In this document: positions 39,158 through 50,698 of the stretch, piece by piece
How positions within the stretch are numbered: the stretch's first letter is position 1
Layout: each line of letters begins with the position of its first letter
From: Bacteroidales bacterium
Lineage (GTDB): Bacteria > Bacteroidota > Bacteroidia > Bacteroidales > Tenuifilaceae
Length of the DNA: 64,000 bases
Direction: 5' to 3'
NCBI GenBank assembly: GCA_011045955.1
Contig: DSBV01000126.1
Span: 1-64,000, forward strand
Translations under genes and position numbers: made by a program
Notes under the pieces: model-generated
Told to the model about the DNA's origin: nothing
Seen by the model: the letters and a program-made list of their open reading frames with translations, nothing else
Databases searched by the model: none

Positions 39158-40228
39158 CTAATCAAATGGAACCAGAACAAGACCTACCGAGAATGGGTAG
39201 AGCACAGGACCTTTACCCTTTTCGAACAGCTGAACCGGGTAGTAGTTTGCAAAAAGCCTGATACCCATGTATCCCATGCGTGCGGTAAAGCCGTAGCGTA
39301 GGGTGGCAATGTTAAAGTCGTTGCGATTTTTATTCTTATGACGCGAGCCATCGTCGTAAACTACCTTGGTGTGAGAGCCAAGCCTTACCCCACCAATTAC
39401 ACCTGCAGAGATGTAGATTCTGTCCTTACGTTTGTCGCCCATGGGCAGCTGGAACTCAAGGAGCAACGGAAGTGTTAGATGCGACATGGTGATTTTAGTC
39501 TTTTCTACCCTATAGCCAGCCTGAATGTAAGAGCTATCCGCAACGGTTACTCCATTTTCAACCTTAAGGGTTATGGGATTGGAGAAGTGGTAATCGTTAA
39601 ACTCAAGACCCAATCCGGTTACCAGACCTGCCTTATCGGTTCCAAAGCCAATGCTATACTGGGTAAAGTTGATGTTGGTGTTCCATGAGCGTGCCTGCTT
39701 TAAATCCATCCAGGCTATATTGCCGGTTTGAGTCATGGACTGGTTCTTGTCCATAAACCCGTTAATACCCAGCTCAAAACCCGACCAGTGCCCCTTGAAT
39801 TTTTTTACCTCTTTGTACTCAATAATATCATCGGACTTTTTGCCCTTTTCAGGTATTTCAATAATTGTTTTGTCCTTGGAATCAACAATTACCATCTTTT
39901 TCTTACCGAGCCTAACCACAACGGTATCGCCCTTGGCAGCCTTAATAGTATCACCCATGGTGTTAACCCAGGCCATATTATCCGAATCAACAGTAACAGC
40001 ATTAACCGAGGTAATCGTGTCGATACGTTCCTCAATAATTGAATCGCCATCAACAACCTTTAAAACTTTGCGAACAATTACCATGGGTTGGTTATCGCTG
40101 AATGTTTTAGCACTTTGCTGTTTGAGCGTGTCGGGATTTTCGAGGTTTCGAAGTATGTCCTCCTTATTCTGTGCGCCAAGTTGGGTCATAACGGAAAACA
40201 TCAATCCCACAAGTAAAAACTTTTTCAC
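39158..40228 (-). CDS. outer membrane beta-barrel (PorT-like) protein
   Basis: Signal peptide MKKFLLVGLMFSVMTQLGAQ; beta-barrel C-terminus GFTARMGYMGIRLFANYYPVQLFEKGKGPVLYPFSVGLVLVPFD. Confidence 0.75.
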   Translation of the reverse strand: MKKFLLVGLMFSVMTQLGAQNKEDILRNLENPDTLKQQSAKTFSDNQPMVIVRKVLKVVDGDSIIEERIDTITSVNAVTVDSDNMAWVNTMGDTIKAAKGDTVVVRLGKKKMVIVDSKDKTIIEIPEKGKKSDDIIEYKEVKKFKGHWSGFELGINGFMDKNQSMTQTGNIAWMDLKQARSWNTNINFTQYSIGFGTDKAGLVTGLGLEFNDYHFSNPITLKVENGVTVADSSYIQAGYRVEKTKITMSHLTLPLLLEFQLPMGDKRKDRIYISAGVIGGVRLGSHTKVVYDDGSRHKNKNRNDFNIATLRYGFTARMGYMGIRLFANYYPVQLFEKGKGPVLYPFSVGLVLVPFD

Positions 40229-40441
40229 TGTTTTATCAGATTTAGTTTAACATTCGATTGTTTTACCATATGACGCTCGAATGTGAAAAATGTTACTGGG
40301 GTAGTTACCTAAAGTACCATGAACTAACAAATTCAACCAGGCTAATAAAAAATTTGTGGAATGATTCTGAAGACTCGGATTGATTCGGGAAAGAAACAAG
40401 ATGTTTAACTGTTTTTTGTGTTTCTACTGACAAATTCGGGA

Positions 40442-41476
40442 TTACTCCTCTTTTGGTAGAATTGTTGCCGAAACGGCCAACAGCCTCGATTCCACAACAA
40501 TTTTTTTAGCCTGATTGCCATCGGTTTTCTTTACATCAACATTAATACCAACCGATTGGGCAAGTTTTTGTACGCCTTTAAGGGCGATATCGCCAATGGT
40601 AAGTCCCTTTACCTGCGGTTGTATCGATTTAGCTATCGTGGGACCTTGAGCTGTTGGGCTATTGTTTTTATTTATGTTGATATTGGGTTTCGCCTCCATC
40701 AGAACGGTTTTTGGAACCCGAGGTTCAATGGCTACTATCGGTTCAATTTCCTCTTCACTTATCCTATTAGTGATTTTGGGAACCGGATCAACAAGATCAA
40801 CCTCAACTTTAGTGGTGGGGTTGGAATGTTGTAAGATAGGTTTGCGCCTTGGTTCCTGAACCGTGTTATTGTTTGGTTGGGTCGGTTCAAAAGTTTTTGC
40901 CTGTATATTCTCCCGTTCAGGGGTGTTGGTAGGGCTTTGATTTGCTACCAAGTTGCTGCTGTCCATCCTGTTAATAAGCAACGTGTTTATGTAGATTCCA
41001 ATAAGCAGAACAGCCGCAATGCTTGCGGTTGCATAGGCAATGCGCGATATTGTTGGTGTAATACGGGAATGCTTTAGGCTGGCTTTCCTGGGGAAGGTTT
41101 CCGATTGGTTGGCTATTAGTTTGGTTTTTCTGTATAGGATTGAAAGGCTTGCAATTTCGGTGTGATTTTTTTTAAGCTCGTTTAGCCACATGGACTCCTG
41201 GGCCGTTAAGTCATTCTCCAGCTCGGCAATGCAAAAGTAATCGGCCTCGGTAATACTGCTTTCGGCAAAACTGGTAGAACGTTTAAGGGTTTCCTTGGCA
41301 AAGGGTATCGTAACCGGTGTTGGTGTAACTTTAATATCGGCTATGCCATCGAGTTCTTGGGCAACATCGAGATTTTGGCTGAGGAATGCCATGAGTTCAT
41401 GGGTAAGCTCAGGGCTAAGCCTACCATCGATGTAATCGATGATAAAAAGTTCGTAGTTATTTCGGTTAATTGTCAT
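40442..41476 (-). CDS. putative anti-sigma-factor-like membrane protein
   Basis: N-terminal NYELFIIDYIDGRLSPELTHELMAFLSQN, one TM (SIAAVLLIGIYINTLLI), directly downstream of an ECF sigma gene. Confidence 0.7.
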   Translation of the reverse strand: MTINRNNYELFIIDYIDGRLSPELTHELMAFLSQNLDVAQELDGIADIKVTPTPVTIPFAKETLKRSTSFAESSITEADYFCIAELENDLTAQESMWLNELKKNHTEIASLSILYRKTKLIANQSETFPRKASLKHSRITPTISRIAYATASIAAVLLIGIYINTLLINRMDSSNLVANQSPTNTPERENIQAKTFEPTQPNNNTVQEPRRKPILQHSNPTTKVEVDLVDPVPKITNRISEEEIEPIVAIEPRVPKTVLMEAKPNININKNNSPTAQGPTIAKSIQPQVKGLTIGDIALKGVQKLAQSVGINVDVKKTDGNQAKKIVVESRLLAVSATILPKEE

Positions 41477-41480
41477 AGCC

Positions 41481-41966
41481 CTAAATCAAATTATCGATAC
41501 TTACCAGTTGCTCCTTCAGGAACAACCTTGCCCTGTAAATGTAAACCTTAACCTGCGACTCGTTAAGCCCTGTTATTTCGCCAATCTCCTCGTACGAGTA
41601 CCCTTCGTAGTCACGAAGCAGGAGCACCGATTTCTTAATCTCCGGCAGCTTCTCAACAGCTTTATCAACTATCTCCTTGGCATCGGAATAACCGTTAGAG
41701 GTTGATGTTTCAAAAAATGCTTCACCTGCATACTCAAACTTTCGTTTTTCCTTCCTTATGCTGTCGATGGCAGCATGGTAGGCCGAGGTGAACAGGTACG
41801 ATTTTGCCTTTGCAAAGTCCACCTCACGGTGCTTTACCCATAACCGCTCAAAGCAATCCTGAACGTTGTCCATGGCCAAATCGGTATTCTTTAGCATCTT
41901 CAGCGCAAAGCGGTATATGCTATCGGAGTATAAGTCAACGCATTTGTTAAACTCTTCGGCGGTCAT
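41481..41966 (-). CDS. ECF-family RNA polymerase sigma factor
   Basis: DSIYRFALKMLKNTDLAMDNVQDCFERLWVKH (region 2) and LLLRDYEGYSYEEIGEITGLNESQVKVYIYRARLFLKEQL (region 4). ATG 41966 preferred. Confidence 0.9.
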   Translation of the reverse strand: MTAEEFNKCVDLYSDSIYRFALKMLKNTDLAMDNVQDCFERLWVKHREVDFAKAKSYLFTSAYHAAIDSIRKEKRKFEYAGEAFFETSTSNGYSDAKEIVDKAVEKLPEIKKSVLLLRDYEGYSYEEIGEITGLNESQVKVYIYRARLFLKEQLVSIDNLI

Positions 41967-42081
41967 GAACCGTTGTTTGGTTTTCCAACTTTCAAATGTA
42001 CGACGATTAAACTTGACATAAGTTACAGGGGAAAGTAAAAAATTGTTTTGATCCAATCGCTTTCCATTTTAAAACGATAAC

Positions 42082-42089
42082 TACCTTTG
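42082..42089 (+). promoter_or_regulatory. Bacteroidetes-type -7 promoter element for purD
   Basis: TACCTTTG, 23 nt before ATG 42113. Confidence 0.55.
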
Positions 42090-42112
42090 CAGTCAAACAC
42101 CTGCTTTGAAAA

Positions 42113-43414
42113 ATGGATACAAAAATAAATGTACTTTTACTTGGATCTGGCGGACGTGAGCATGCCCTGACCTGGAAAATCGCACAAAGCCCTTTTTTAA
42201 GCAAACTTTACATTGCACCGGGCAATCCGGGTACAGCCATTCACGGAATTAATGTGGCAATCAACCCGCTCGACTTTGATGCAGTTAAGCGATTTTGCCT
42301 AGAGAACCAAGTGGAATTGTTGGTGGTTGGCCCTGAGGAGCCACTGGTAAAAGGCATACACGATTCGTTTATTACCGATAGCAGTGTCCAGCATATACCG
42401 GTAATTGGCCCACAAAGAAAGGGAGCCATGCTCGAGGGAAGCAAGGATTTTGCCAAGGAGTTCATGTTCAGGCATGGGATCCCCACCGCTCAGTATAAAA
42501 CCTTTACAGCGGAAAAGTTCAACCAGGCCAAAGATTTTCTGAAAACCCTAAATCCCCCATACGTTCTCAAGGCCGACGGCCTTGCTGCTGGGAAAGGAGT
42601 GGTTATTGTATCGTCATACGACGATGCATGCTTAAACCTCCATGAGTTTTTTGCGGGTAAATTCGGGACAGCAAGCCAGAAGGTTGTAATTGAGGAGTTC
42701 CTGAGCGGTATAGAGCTATCGGTGTTTGTGCTAACCGATGGCCTCTCGTACATAATCCTCCCTGAGGCCAAGGACTACAAGCGTATAGGAGACGGCGATA
42801 CCGGGCCAAATACGGGAGGAATGGGGGCTGTGTCGCCTATACCATTCGCCAATAAGGATTTCATGAAAAAGGTTGAGGAGCGTATTGTAAAGCCTACCAT
42901 AAATGGACTCAGGAACGATGCTATCCCTTACAAAGGCTTTATTTTTATCGGACTAATGAACGTCAATGGCGATCCTTACGTAATTGAGTACAATGTTCGT
43001 ATGGGTGACCCAGAAACCGAGGTGGTAATACCCCGCATTAAATCCGACCTGCTTGCAGCCCTAATGGCCTGCTCACAGAATCGATTATCGGAAGTATCGC
43101 TTGAGGTTGATTCCCGAACAGCAACTACAGTAATTGTTGTTTCAGGAGGCTACCCCGGTTCATACGAAAAGGGCAAGGAAATTGCTATCCCTGAAAGTTT
43201 AGCTGATAATACCATCCTCTTCCATGCCGGAACGAGTTTAAGTAACGGAAAACTTGTTACTGCCGGTGGACGAGTTTTTGCCTGTTCGGCGCTGGGTAAC
43301 AGCATCGACCAAGCCCTTGAAAAATCGTACACCCTTGCTAAATCCATCAAATTCGATAAGCTTTACTACCGAAACGACATTGGTAACGATTTAAAAAAAC
43401 TGCAAAACCAATAG
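42113..43414 (+). CDS. purD: phosphoribosylamine--glycine ligase
   Basis: VLLLGSGGREHALTWKIAQSP, LKADGLAAGKGVVI, TGGMGAVSP, EYNVRMGDPETEVV. Confidence 0.96.
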   Translation: MDTKINVLLLGSGGREHALTWKIAQSPFLSKLYIAPGNPGTAIHGINVAINPLDFDAVKRFCLENQVELLVVGPEEPLVKGIHDSFITDSSVQHIPVIGPQRKGAMLEGSKDFAKEFMFRHGIPTAQYKTFTAEKFNQAKDFLKTLNPPYVLKADGLAAGKGVVIVSSYDDACLNLHEFFAGKFGTASQKVVIEEFLSGIELSVFVLTDGLSYIILPEAKDYKRIGDGDTGPNTGGMGAVSPIPFANKDFMKKVEERIVKPTINGLRNDAIPYKGFIFIGLMNVNGDPYVIEYNVRMGDPETEVVIPRIKSDLLAALMACSQNRLSEVSLEVDSRTATTVIVVSGGYPGSYEKGKEIAIPESLADNTILFHAGTSLSNGKLVTAGGRVFACSALGNSIDQALEKSYTLAKSIKFDKLYYRNDIGNDLKKLQNQ

Positions 43415-43415
43415 T

Positions 43416-44417
43416 ATGCTTCTCAAAAGCGCCCAAAAATATCGATTCAGAGCATTAGTTTTCATTTTGCTACTCCTGTTTGCAACTTGGCTAGTTACCC
43501 TTTTGGGCAAATCACCAGGCTACTCATTCCTTTTCGACAGTTTTCCAATGCCGTTTTACCGTGCCCTAGCAAGCTATCTAAACCGTTATCCTTTCTGGCA
43601 AAATATCGTTTCCATTGCACTCTTTTTAATTTCAGCAATATACTTACTGGTGCTAAACAATAAGTACATTGTTTTAAAAAGTCGATCGTTCCAGCCAATA
43701 CTGTTTTTTACACTTAGCTCCGCTGCCTTTTTACCCATACAGCGTTTAAACCCGGCATTGGTATCACTTTTCTTAGTGTTACTTTGTATCGACCATCTTT
43801 TCGCCATCTACCAAAACCGCGATCCGCTCGATAATCTTTTCAGAGCGGGATTGGCAGTGGGAGCTGCAACTTTATTTTATGGCCCCGCTGTGGTTATTGC
43901 AATTTGGGCCTTGATAACTCTTTTGGTACTTCGTCCATTTAGCCTAAGGGAATGGTTTGTGTTGATTTTTGCCTTTACGGTACCCTGGATCATCTACATG
44001 TCGGTGCTTTTTATTATTGACGTTGATATTCATAACCCTTACCATGCTTTTTTAACCAGTATTTTTACTGAGTGGGAACCAGCAATTGACGATAAAATTT
44101 TTTGGATTTTTGGAGGATTTTTAGCCTTTCCTTTTGGTGTTTCCATTTTTAGCGTCTTCCCAAAGTTGGCTTTTCAAAAAATTATTATTCGTAGGTATTA
44201 CACCGTTCTGCTTCACCTGTTCATAATCGGCGTGTTAGCCTTTTTTATCATTCCCGGGGTTTCGTACGAAATATTCTACATTACAGCAGTCCCATCGGCA
44301 TTCATTTTTTCATCGTACTTCAGCGATGCCAAGCCAAATTTCTGGAATGAGCTTTTACTCTGGTTGCCAATTTTTGGAGCAATTGTGATTCAGGTACTAA
44401 TGATGGTGCAATTTTAG
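43416..44417 (+). CDS. polytopic membrane protein (DUF6427-like)
   Basis: Multiple hydrophobic helices, 1 bp after purD; characteristic PILFFTLSSAAFLPIQRLNPALVSLFLVLLCIDHLF. Confidence 0.6.
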   Translation: MLLKSAQKYRFRALVFILLLLFATWLVTLLGKSPGYSFLFDSFPMPFYRALASYLNRYPFWQNIVSIALFLISAIYLLVLNNKYIVLKSRSFQPILFFTLSSAAFLPIQRLNPALVSLFLVLLCIDHLFAIYQNRDPLDNLFRAGLAVGAATLFYGPAVVIAIWALITLLVLRPFSLREWFVLIFAFTVPWIIYMSVLFIIDVDIHNPYHAFLTSIFTEWEPAIDDKIFWIFGGFLAFPFGVSIFSVFPKLAFQKIIIRRYYTVLLHLFIIGVLAFFIIPGVSYEIFYITAVPSAFIFSSYFSDAKPNFWNELLLWLPIFGAIVIQVLMMVQF

Positions 44418-44462
44418 GTAGGTATTTAAATTGAGATTTTTCTTTGCAACAATATAGAGTGA

Positions 44463-44996
44463 ATGAAATATGCCATAGTTGATATTGAAACATCAGGGGG
44501 AAGCTATCAGCGCGACAGGATTACAGAAATTGCCATTTACGTTCATGATGGCAATAGCATAATCGATGAGTTTAAGAGTTTGGTTAACCCTGAAACGCCT
44601 ATTCCATACTACATCACCCGGTTGACAGGCATTACTAACGAGCTGGTTGCCAACGCACCTAGGTTTTTCGAGATTGCCCGCGATGTAGTATTGCTTACTG
44701 AGGGATGCGTATTTGTAGCCCACAATGCACCATTCGATTACCGGTTTATTCAGGCTGAGTTTAAACGCTTGGGCTATGATTATCACCGCGAAGTGCTCTG
44801 TACCGTTAAGCTTAGCCGACGGGTTTTCCCGGGGTACGGCTCATACAGCCTGGGTAACATTTGCAATACTTTAGGAATTGAAATTGATAATCGCCACAGG
44901 GCTGCTGGTGATGCACTGGCTACATCAAAACTCTTTGAGAAAATCCTTTTTGAAACTAACGGAGATTTTACCCCTTTTGTTAAAGCCAAAAGATAA
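44463..44996 (+). CDS. DnaQ-like 3'-5' exonuclease
   Basis: YAIVDIETSGGSYQRDRITEIAI, FVAHNAPFDYRFI, HRAAGDALATSKLF (DEDDh). Confidence 0.92.
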   Translation: MKYAIVDIETSGGSYQRDRITEIAIYVHDGNSIIDEFKSLVNPETPIPYYITRLTGITNELVANAPRFFEIARDVVLLTEGCVFVAHNAPFDYRFIQAEFKRLGYDYHREVLCTVKLSRRVFPGYGSYSLGNICNTLGIEIDNRHRAAGDALATSKLFEKILFETNGDFTPFVKAKR

Positions 44997-45111
44997 CATT
45001 TTATTACCCTTATTAGCTAAAACACGTTCGGTCAAAATTATCGGTTCAATCAAATTTTTTTTCAATATAATATCCTATCTTTACGTTTAGGAAACTATAC
45101 CTACGAATAAA

Positions 45112-48100
45112 ATGAGTATTCGTAAACTATACTCACATCCCTATTCAGCGATACTTGCTGCATTTCTTACGGCCAGTGTGTTCATTTTCATGTTTATCTA
45201 CCTGGCAGTAAACCAGCGTAAACACATTTATGAATCGTCCAAGGAGGTCTCAAAGGAGGTGCTTCGTCAAACTGCTGGCGAAACCCAGCTCTATTTCACT
45301 GCAACCTATGTAGTTGCTAATTCAATTCAGCAACGGGCATTAATACTGAAGCAAAAAAATGGAACACGCAACGATATTAGGATCCTTTTAAAGGACGTTC
45401 TTACCAGCAACCCTAGTATTTTGGGGGCTTGGGTTCTATGGGAACCCAATGCGTACGACGGGAAAGATTCCCAGTTTAAGCAAAGTAATGAATTCCCTTG
45501 CAATGGACGTTTCGGCATAACATACTTTCGCAATAATGATACATTATACTCTGAGATCGTTCCATGCACCGATTACCAATCGTTCTTTTATACCGATGCA
45601 AAGCAGAAGCGCAGTGCGGTTCTCTCTGAACCTTACCTGTTCAGGTACACCAACTATAGCAATCTGTATTTTGGATGTACCATTTCCGTTCCAATAATGA
45701 GCGATACAACCTTCCTAGGTGTTGTGGGGGTAGACATAAACCTTAACTATCTACAGAATGTAATATCTGCAGTTAAACTTTTCGACACCGGTTTTTTATA
45801 CTTGGTTTCCCCTAAAGGGTTAATTGTTAACTATCCCGACTCTACTAAAATTCGGAAAAATTTTTACCTCGAAGAAAGTAGAGCCGATAGTGCCTATACC
45901 GCTAGGGCCTTTATGGGAAATGAGGTTTCTGCTGAAACCTATTCAAACTACTTAAAAGAAAGAGTATTTCGTTTTTACAATCCAATTAACCTATGCCTGA
46001 GCGATAAACCCTGGATGGTAATTAGCGAAATACCTATCGAAAAAGCATCGTCACGTTCAAGGCAAGTGGTATGGGTGGCAACTTTTGTTATGGCTATTGG
46101 TATACTGCTTATTTTTTACCTCATTCTCAACATCTTTGAGCGCCGTAAATACCAGCAACGCATTGAGGATGCGCTCTGTGAGGCAGAGACACAGAAAGCC
46201 AATGCTGTTGAAAGTTTCAAAAACTACCTTGAAGTCTTCAACTCTACCAGCGAAGCTATTTTTATTCACGACGCCGAAACAGGAGTAATTATCGATGTAA
46301 ACGACCAGATGCTTAAAATGTATGGATTACATAGCAAGGAAGAGGCAATTGGTAAGCATGTCGATGTTTTCTCCTCAGGAATTGAACCATACAATGCAAA
46401 TGGGGCCCAAGAGCGAATAAAACAGGCCATAACCGCTGGAAGTGCTGTTTTTGAATGGCAAAGCAAACGATCCGATGGCTCAATTTTCTGGTCTGAGGTT
46501 TCGCTTAAGTTCACTTTTATTAACAGTAAAAAAACAGTGCTTGCTGTAGTCCGCGATGTTAGCGATCGGAAAATTGCCCAGCAAGCACTGGAGTACCGCG
46601 AGCGTAAGTTCCGTGAACTGGCCGATCTTCTCCCCCTGGTTGTGTGGGAGGTTGATTTGAATGCCTGTTTTACGTACGCAAACGATATGGGTTTTAAACT
46701 TTTTGGATATACCCATGAGGATATCGAAAAGGGTATATCCATTATTGACATGATAGCTCCCGAGGACAGGGTTAGGGTTGCACAAAATATTAAAAAACTT
46801 TTTATTGAAGGGAAAAATACCGACGAGGAGTACCTTGCCCTCCGAAAGGATGGGTCAGTTTTCCCAGTCAACATTTACTCTAGTGTAATTTACGAAAACA
46901 ATATACCTGTTGGATTAAGGGGAATTCTAGTCGATATAACCGAAAATAAAAGGGCTGAACAAGAAATCAAGGAAAGAGAGCAGCTCTACAGAACTGTGGT
47001 TGAGAACCTGAATGAAGCGCTTATGATGGTTGATAACAACGACCAAATACTTTTTGTAAACTCACGTTTTAAGGAGATGTTTGGATATAACCTTGAAGAG
47101 GTAATAGGGAAAGTAGGATATAAGCTATTAATACCCGAAGAAAGGCAAAATGAAATAATTGAAGCCAATCAACAACGGAAAGAGGGATTAAAGAATGTAT
47201 ACGAAATGCAATTCAAGGCCAAAGATGGCCGGTTAGTCGATTGCATGGTTAGCGGTGCACCTGTTTACAATGCACAGGGTGCTGTAACTGGTTCTATTGG
47301 AGCAATAGTGGATATTTCCGAACTCCGAAAAGCCGAAAAAGCTTACCATGAAACCATGATGCTATTCGAAACCCTATCTCACATGTCGCCCGTAGGTATT
47401 TTCCGAACCGACGCTCAGGGTAAAACCACCTATGTTAACCCTAAGTGGTGCGAACTATCGGGCTTAACACCTGAGCAGGCAAAAGGCGATGACTGGATTA
47501 AGGCTGTTCACCCGGAGGATAGGCAAAGGATACTCGATGGCTGGTACCAACGGGTTAGCTTAGAAGAAAGTTCATCAACCGAATACCGATTCCTAAAACC
47601 CGATGGCACGGTGGTTTGGGTTCTGGGTTATGCTTTGCCCGAAAAAACTGCCGATGGAATCAATGGTTATATTGGAACCATTACCAATATCACCCAAATA
47701 AAACAAGCCCAGGAAAAACTTGAACGGAGCGAAAAGCGTTTCCGTGAGTTAACCGATTTGCTTCCGCAATCAATCTGGGAAATTGATCTTACAGGAAAAG
47801 TTACTTTTATCAATAAGTATGGGCTTGAAACCATGGGCTATACAATAGACGATTATAAAAAAGGTGTAATAATCTTTAATTCAATTGTTCCCGAAGAACG
47901 CGAAACGGTGTTGGAAAATTTCAAAAAACGATTAGGTGGCAAACTATCAAAAGGAATTGAGTACACAGTTCAGCGTAAAAATGGTGAACGATTTCCTGCC
48001 CTGGTATACTCATCGCCCATTACTGTTGACGGTAAAGTTGTTGGGTTAAGAGGTATCTCCATTGATATAAGTGAACCAAAGAAAACCCAGCATGAGCTCG

Positions 48101-48945
48101 AAAACTACAGAAACCACCTGGAACATCTTGTAAAAGAACGCACTGAGGAACTCGAAGCGGTAAACGAGGAGTTGACCTCTGCTAACGAGGCACTTTACAA
48201 CCAGCGCGAAAAGTTAATTGAAACCCTACAGGAACTAAAGAACGCTCAGCAAACCCTAATCCAGTCCGAGAAAATGGCATCGCTTGGCTTGCTTGCCGCT
48301 GGGGTTGCACATGAAATTAACAACCCGTTAAACTTCATTCAGGGTGGTATTGTTGCCATTGAGGGTTACATCAACGACAAGTTTAAAACCCATAAAAACG
48401 ATATACAACCATTAATTGATGCTATCAAGGAAGGGGTTAAACGCTCAGCCCAGATTGTCAGAAGCCTTAACCAGTATAGCCGTGCCGATTATACAAAACA
48501 CTCAAATATTGATTTAAATAGGGTGATTGACAACTGCCTGGTACTCCTTTCCAATCAGTACCGCGATAGAATTGAGATTGTAAAGCATTACGATGAAAAC
48601 TCAACCAGCATTTACTGTAACGAGGGTCAAATACATCAGTCGTTCATGAATATTCTCATCAACGCCATTCAAGCTATCGATGGCACAGGGAAAATAACCA
48701 TAACAACAAAATCAACGGACAAAAAAAGTAAGGTGATTATTGAGGATACCGGATGTGGAATTGACCAGGAAAATCTGACAAAGATTTTCGACCCATTCTT
48801 CACCACCAAGGAGCCCGGGCTGGGCACAGGCTTGGGGTTATCCATCACCTACAACATCATAAAGGAACACAAAGGGAACATTAACATACACTCCGAAAAA
48901 GGGAAAGGAACAAAAGTTACAGTAGTTTTACCAAAAACAAGCTAG
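45112..48945 (+). CDS. multi-PAS sensor histidine kinase with extracellular Cache-like sensor
   Basis: Two TMs flanking a ~300-aa sensor, ~5 PAS repeats, H-box [20 protein letters not shown], ATPase [35 protein letters not shown]. Confidence 0.92.
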   Translation: MSIRKLYSHPYSAILAAFLTASVFIFMFIYLAVNQRKHIYESSKEVSKEVLRQTAGETQLYFTATYVVANSIQQRALILKQKNGTRNDIRILLKDVLTSNPSILGAWVLWEPNAYDGKDSQFKQSNEFPCNGRFGITYFRNNDTLYSEIVPCTDYQSFFYTDAKQKRSAVLSEPYLFRYTNYSNLYFGCTISVPIMSDTTFLGVVGVDINLNYLQNVISAVKLFDTGFLYLVSPKGLIVNYPDSTKIRKNFYLEESRADSAYTARAFMGNEVSAETYSNYLKERVFRFYNPINLCLSDKPWMVISEIPIEKASSRSRQVVWVATFVMAIGILLIFYLILNIFERRKYQQRIEDALCEAETQKANAVESFKNYLEVFNSTSEAIFIHDAETGVIIDVNDQMLKMYGLHSKEEAIGKHVDVFSSGIEPYNANGAQERIKQAITAGSAVFEWQSKRSDGSIFWSEVSLKFTFINSKKTVLAVVRDVSDRKIAQQALEYRERKFRELADLLPLVVWEVDLNACFTYANDMGFKLFGYTHEDIEKGISIIDMIAPEDRVRVAQNIKKLFIEGKNTDEEYLALRKDGSVFPVNIYSSVIYENNIPVGLRGILVDITENKRAEQEIKEREQLYRTVVENLNEALMMVDNNDQILFVNSRFKEMFGYNLEEVIGKVGYKLLIPEERQNEIIEANQQRKEGLKNVYEMQFKAKDGRLVDCMVSGAPVYNAQGAVTGSIGAIVDISELRKAEKAYHETMMLFETLSHMSPVGIFRTDAQGKTTYVNPKWCELSGLTPEQAKGDDWIKAVHPEDRQRILDGWYQRVSLEESSSTEYRFLKPDGTVVWVLGYALPEKTADGINGYIGTITNITQIKQAQEKLERSEKRFRELTDLLPQSIWEIDLTGKVTFINKYGLETMGYTIDDYKKGVIIFNSIVPEERETVLENFKKRLGGKLSKGIEYTVQRKNGERFPALVYSSPITVDGKVVGLRGISIDISEPKKTQHELENYRNHLEHLVKERTEELEAVNEELTSANEALYNQREKLIETLQELKNAQQTLIQSEKMASLGLLAAGVAHEINNPLNFIQGGIVAIEGYINDKFKTHKNDIQPLIDAIKEGVKRSAQIVRSLNQYSRADYTKHSNIDLNRVIDNCLVLLSNQYRDRIEIVKHYDENSTSIYCNEGQIHQSFMNILINAIQAIDGTGKITITTKSTDKKSKVIIEDTGCGIDQENLTKIFDPFFTTKEPGLGTGLGLSITYNIIKEHKGNINIHSEKGKGTKVTVVLPKTS

Positions 48946-48947
48946 CC

Positions 48948-49334
48948 ATGGATGCAACAGGAAACATTAGCGTGCTCCACATCGACGATGAGCCAACAAA
49001 CATTTTGCTTTTTGAGGTAAACTTCCGCAAGTACTACCAGGTTATAAGTGCCCCTTCCGGTACCGATGGGTTAACAAAACTTACCCAGAACCCTAATATC
49101 GATGTTATTTTCTGCGATATGAAGATGCCCGGCATGAACGGGCTTGAGTTTGCCCGGCAGGCTGCAATGGTTAAGCCGGGAATACCATGTTTCATTCTAA
49201 CAGGCTACGATATCTTGCCTGAAATTTACCATGCAATTAACGAGGGTTGGGTAAGCGGTTACATCCAGAAACCGTTTGAGGTTGACCAAATTATATCAGC
49301 AGTAAATAAAGTAACCCGAACAACCGCCGATTAG
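48948..49334 (+). CDS. stand-alone response regulator receiver
   Basis: VLHIDDEPTNILLF...VIFCDMKMPGMNGLEFA...YIQKPFEVDQII; ends after the receiver domain. Confidence 0.9.
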   Translation: MDATGNISVLHIDDEPTNILLFEVNFRKYYQVISAPSGTDGLTKLTQNPNIDVIFCDMKMPGMNGLEFARQAAMVKPGIPCFILTGYDILPEIYHAINEGWVSGYIQKPFEVDQIISAVNKVTRTTAD

Positions 49335-50257
49335 TACCACTTTTTCCGCATAAATATCAGCAAAGCAAATACCGATATAGCAAAAGATGCTATAAAAATA
49401 CCCACAAAGGCCCACGGATTATTTTCTAGGAAATTGGGAACATTCATCCCATAAAAGCTAGCAATTACAGTTGGAATCATAAGTACAATGGATATAGAGG
49501 TCAGTCGCTTCATCACAATGTTGAGATTATTGGAAATAACCGAAGCGTATGCATCCATCATTCCGCTAAGAATGTCGGAGTAAACGCTGGTTGTTTCTTG
49601 AGCCTGTCGTAATTCAATCTCAACATCCTCTAGTAGCTCAGGATTATAGGTGTCGCGGTAGCTTCGCAGGTTTTTTATCCTGTGCAGCAGTATGTCGTTA
49701 CCCTTGAGCGAAGTGGTAAAAAATACTAAACTCTTCTCAATGCGCAGCAGATCCTGTAACTCCTCGTTACGGATAGAGCGCTCCAACTGTTCTTCAGCTT
49801 CCTTAATGTCGTTGTTAATTTGCTTAAGGTATTTCAGGAACCAAACACTCGACGATAGCATGATCCTAAGCAGCTGATCGAAATGATCTTTGATTAAAAT
49901 TCCCTTACGAACTGTGAATTGAATGAAATCAGGGATCACCTCGCAACGATAGAAACTAACTGACACAAATACTTCATCCTTAAAAATAATTCCAATAGGG
50001 ACCGTAGTGTAGGGAATTTTTAGGTCGGCATTCTTATACGGTAAACGCATCAGGATAAAGAACCACCCGTTCTCATACTCAATACGGGGTCGCTCGTCAA
50101 CGTCCTCAATATCGTTATAGAAAGCATCGGGCACCCCGAGCTCATCGAGCAGGTACCGCTTTTCCTCATTAATAGGATTTTCGACGTTTACCCAGCAGTA
50201 GGGTTCCCATTCGGCGGTTGGATGTAACCCAATGTCCCTTTTCCAGAATGAAATCAT
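49331..50257 (-). CDS. CorA-family magnesium/divalent cation transporter
   Basis: C-terminal FYGMNVP (GMN motif) between two TM helices. Confidence 0.92.
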   Translation of the reverse strand: MISFWKRDIGLHPTAEWEPYCWVNVENPINEEKRYLLDELGVPDAFYNDIEDVDERPRIEYENGWFFILMRLPYKNADLKIPYTTVPIGIIFKDEVFVSVSFYRCEVIPDFIQFTVRKGILIKDHFDQLLRIMLSSSVWFLKYLKQINNDIKEAEEQLERSIRNEELQDLLRIEKSLVFFTTSLKGNDILLHRIKNLRSYRDTYNPELLEDVEIELRQAQETTSVYSDILSGMMDAYASVISNNLNIVMKRLTSISIVLMIPTVIASFYGMNVPNFLENNPWAFVGIFIASFAISVFALLIFMRKKWY

Positions 50258-50698
50258 GTACTATCCCTCCAAAATTTTATAGAATAGAGGCATAGTACAC
50301 TACCTCTATTCCGGGTTAATTATCAGGGTGATAATCGTCCATATTGAGTTTTGACTTTTTTAGACCATGCAAAGGTAATTTTTTTTTTGTTAAAAATTCC
50401 TTCCCTAAACTAATAAAAAAGAATCATTTTAGCGTGTAGCGTTCAGACAGATTCAAGATTCAAGATTCAAGGTTCCAAAACCTGTCCCGCGAAGCGGAAT
50501 TCTATATTTAGTGTGCAGTGTACAGAGAGGTGGTTGGGGTTTAGGGTTTGGCTAGTTCAAGGATAAAGGATAAAGAGCCTGTCCCGCAAAGCGGGAATAA
50601 AGGTTAAAGGATAAAGAGCCTGCTCCGCTCTGCGGAGTTCAAGAGCCTGTCTCGCATTAGTGGGATTAAAGGTTGAATTCTAAGTTTTACCCCCTTGT

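Noticed and set aside
46266-46874. 202-aa minus-strand ORF
   Set aside because: Antisense to the multi-PAS histidine kinase; low-complexity Ser-rich translation.
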